64,000 bases of DNA from Salvator merianae (Eukaryota; Chordata; Lepidosauria; Squamata; Teiidae). Each line of letters opens with the position of its first letter. The stretch's first letter is position 1. Position numbers and translations under genes: made by a program. The DNA is taken from contig QVOM02000073.1 in NCBI GenBank assembly GCA_003586115.2, positions 25,344,175-25,408,174 on the forward strand, read 5' to 3'. Shown piece by piece: positions 63,130-64,000 of this stretch. The notes beneath the pieces are model-generated. The model was not told the origin of the DNA. It saw only the letters and a program-made list of their open reading frames with translations, and made no database searches.

Positions 63130-63915
63130 TGATGTTGTGGCTATTCTTCCCTCCTTATTGCTCAACATCTACAGGAAGCTACTGGAAATGATCATCAAAG
63201 GGATATGGAATAGAATGAGTTCTCATCAGTAAGCAATTCTATTTCCTCATGACATTAGGAACAGTGGGATATGCTCCTCCTCCCCATCCTCCCACATCAG
63301 CCGCTGCTGGAACTGGAAGAGGGCAAGCAAACTTAAGTTTGAACCGGACACAACAAAGCCATTGCCAGTGGCAGCTCTGTAGTTCTGCAATGCATCCTGG
63401 TTTTGGACAGATTTCTATTTTTACAGAAACTTGGGAATATTTTTTGATCAAGTGCTGTCAGAAGCTCCAGTGGTAAAAGACCCTTCTACTAGCTGCGTCC
63501 CTGTATGAATGAGGACATCCTGGCAGAAGTGATCTAATCTCTAGGAAGTCACCTTTACATTAATGTAATGTTGTACACGTGGGGCTACACTGAAGACGTT
63601 TTGAAGCTGAAGTTGGTGCAGAATGTCCAGTCCTTGTTACTGGAAGTGTAATGCAAACTTCTGGTCTGAAGGCCTACACTGGATGGAACCAGAATGCCAC
63701 TCTCTTATAATCCATCCTAGACCTATCATCAACATCAGAGCCCCTCCTCTGTTTCCTCCCATTAACTGAGGAAGGGAGGTAAGCCCTCTCTATTTCTGGA
63801 ATACTCTTCCCAGGAAACTCACTTGATACCAGACCTAATGCTTTCAAGATGCCAGCTGGTGACCTATCTCTTTTCTCAACAGTATTATGGTGAACTTTAA
63901 GAATAAATGCCAAGG
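63130..63915 (+). mobile_element. L2-type LINE fragment, second copy
   Basis: LLNIYRKLLEMIIKGIWNRM (about 63160-63220) is the LFNIYMKPLGEIIRxxG block of L2 reverse transcriptase. KLKLVQNVQSLLLEV (about 63606) and, near 63790-63880, LFLEYSSQETHLIPDLMLSR show the later blocks. Badly decayed, with part of the catalytic segment replaced or lost. Confidence 0.65.
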
Positions 63916-63947
63916 TTATCCTCAGTTGCTTTTCTTGTTTGTTAATA

Positions 63948-63971
63948 TTCTCTCTCTTTCTCTCTCTCTCA
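63948..63971. repeat. (TC)n microsatellite
   Basis: TC units with one TTTC interruption near the right edge. Confidence 0.9.
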
Positions 63972-64000
63972 AGTTCTCCTTTTGTTTAATTCGTTCCAGG

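Overview
This window is nuclear DNA of a vertebrate, most likely a squamate reptile (lizard or snake). Three short exons on the minus strand read as consecutive exons of GABRB2, the beta-2 subunit of the GABA-A receptor. Everything else is intron carrying old transposon copies. The squamate call rests on the mix of repeats: a BovB (RTE) LINE with its AAC tail, CR1 LINEs with the bird/reptile 3' end, L2-type LINEs with the hairpin tail and AAT microsatellite, several L1 3' fragments, and many small inverted-repeat DNA elements. Bacterial gene organisation, operons, tRNA genes and CRISPR arrays are absent.

Layout. 1-13325 is the intron downstream of exon 8; the next coding exon (the rest of the M3-M4 loop and M4) is not in the window. 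Exon 8 is 13326-13570, exon 7 is 14226-14378 and exon 6 is 18581-18718, all on the minus strand with consensus splice sites and compatible phases. From 18719 to 64000 I found no further GABRB2 exon, so the intron upstream of exon 6 is at least 45 kb. The three exons encode human-numbered beta-2 residues about Y157 to K335: the C-terminal part of the extracellular domain including loop C, then M1, M2, M3 and the start of the cytoplasmic loop.

Repeats. L1 ORF2 ends lie at 9.4-10.7 kb (+), 19.4-19.8 kb (-) and 56.8-57.4 kb (-). CR1 pieces lie at 3.7, 12.3, 20.1, 21.7, 36.5-36.9 and 50.2-51.5 kb. BovB lies at 30.9-32.1 kb. L2-type pieces lie at 15.5, 17.4, 57.4-60.0 and 62.5-63.9 kb. A family of non-autonomous, hAT-like elements with ends resembling GGGCC-TTTCTGCACTTAC recurs through 0-9 kb, 24-27 kb, 32.4 kb and 39 kb, with one clear nested insertion at 26 kb. 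An unclassified repeat has three copies at 35.6, 41.1 and 47.6 kb.

The most noteworthy observations are a tailless U6 snRNA retropseudogene with a visible target-site duplication inside an L2 endonuclease region, a CR1 copy whose internal deletion keeps the reading frame, the nested CpG-rich element at 26 kb, and a compact element built of TTGAAC/GTTCAA motifs at 34.6 kb. I found no convincing new gene or genetic system; most open reading frames here are chance frames in repeats.
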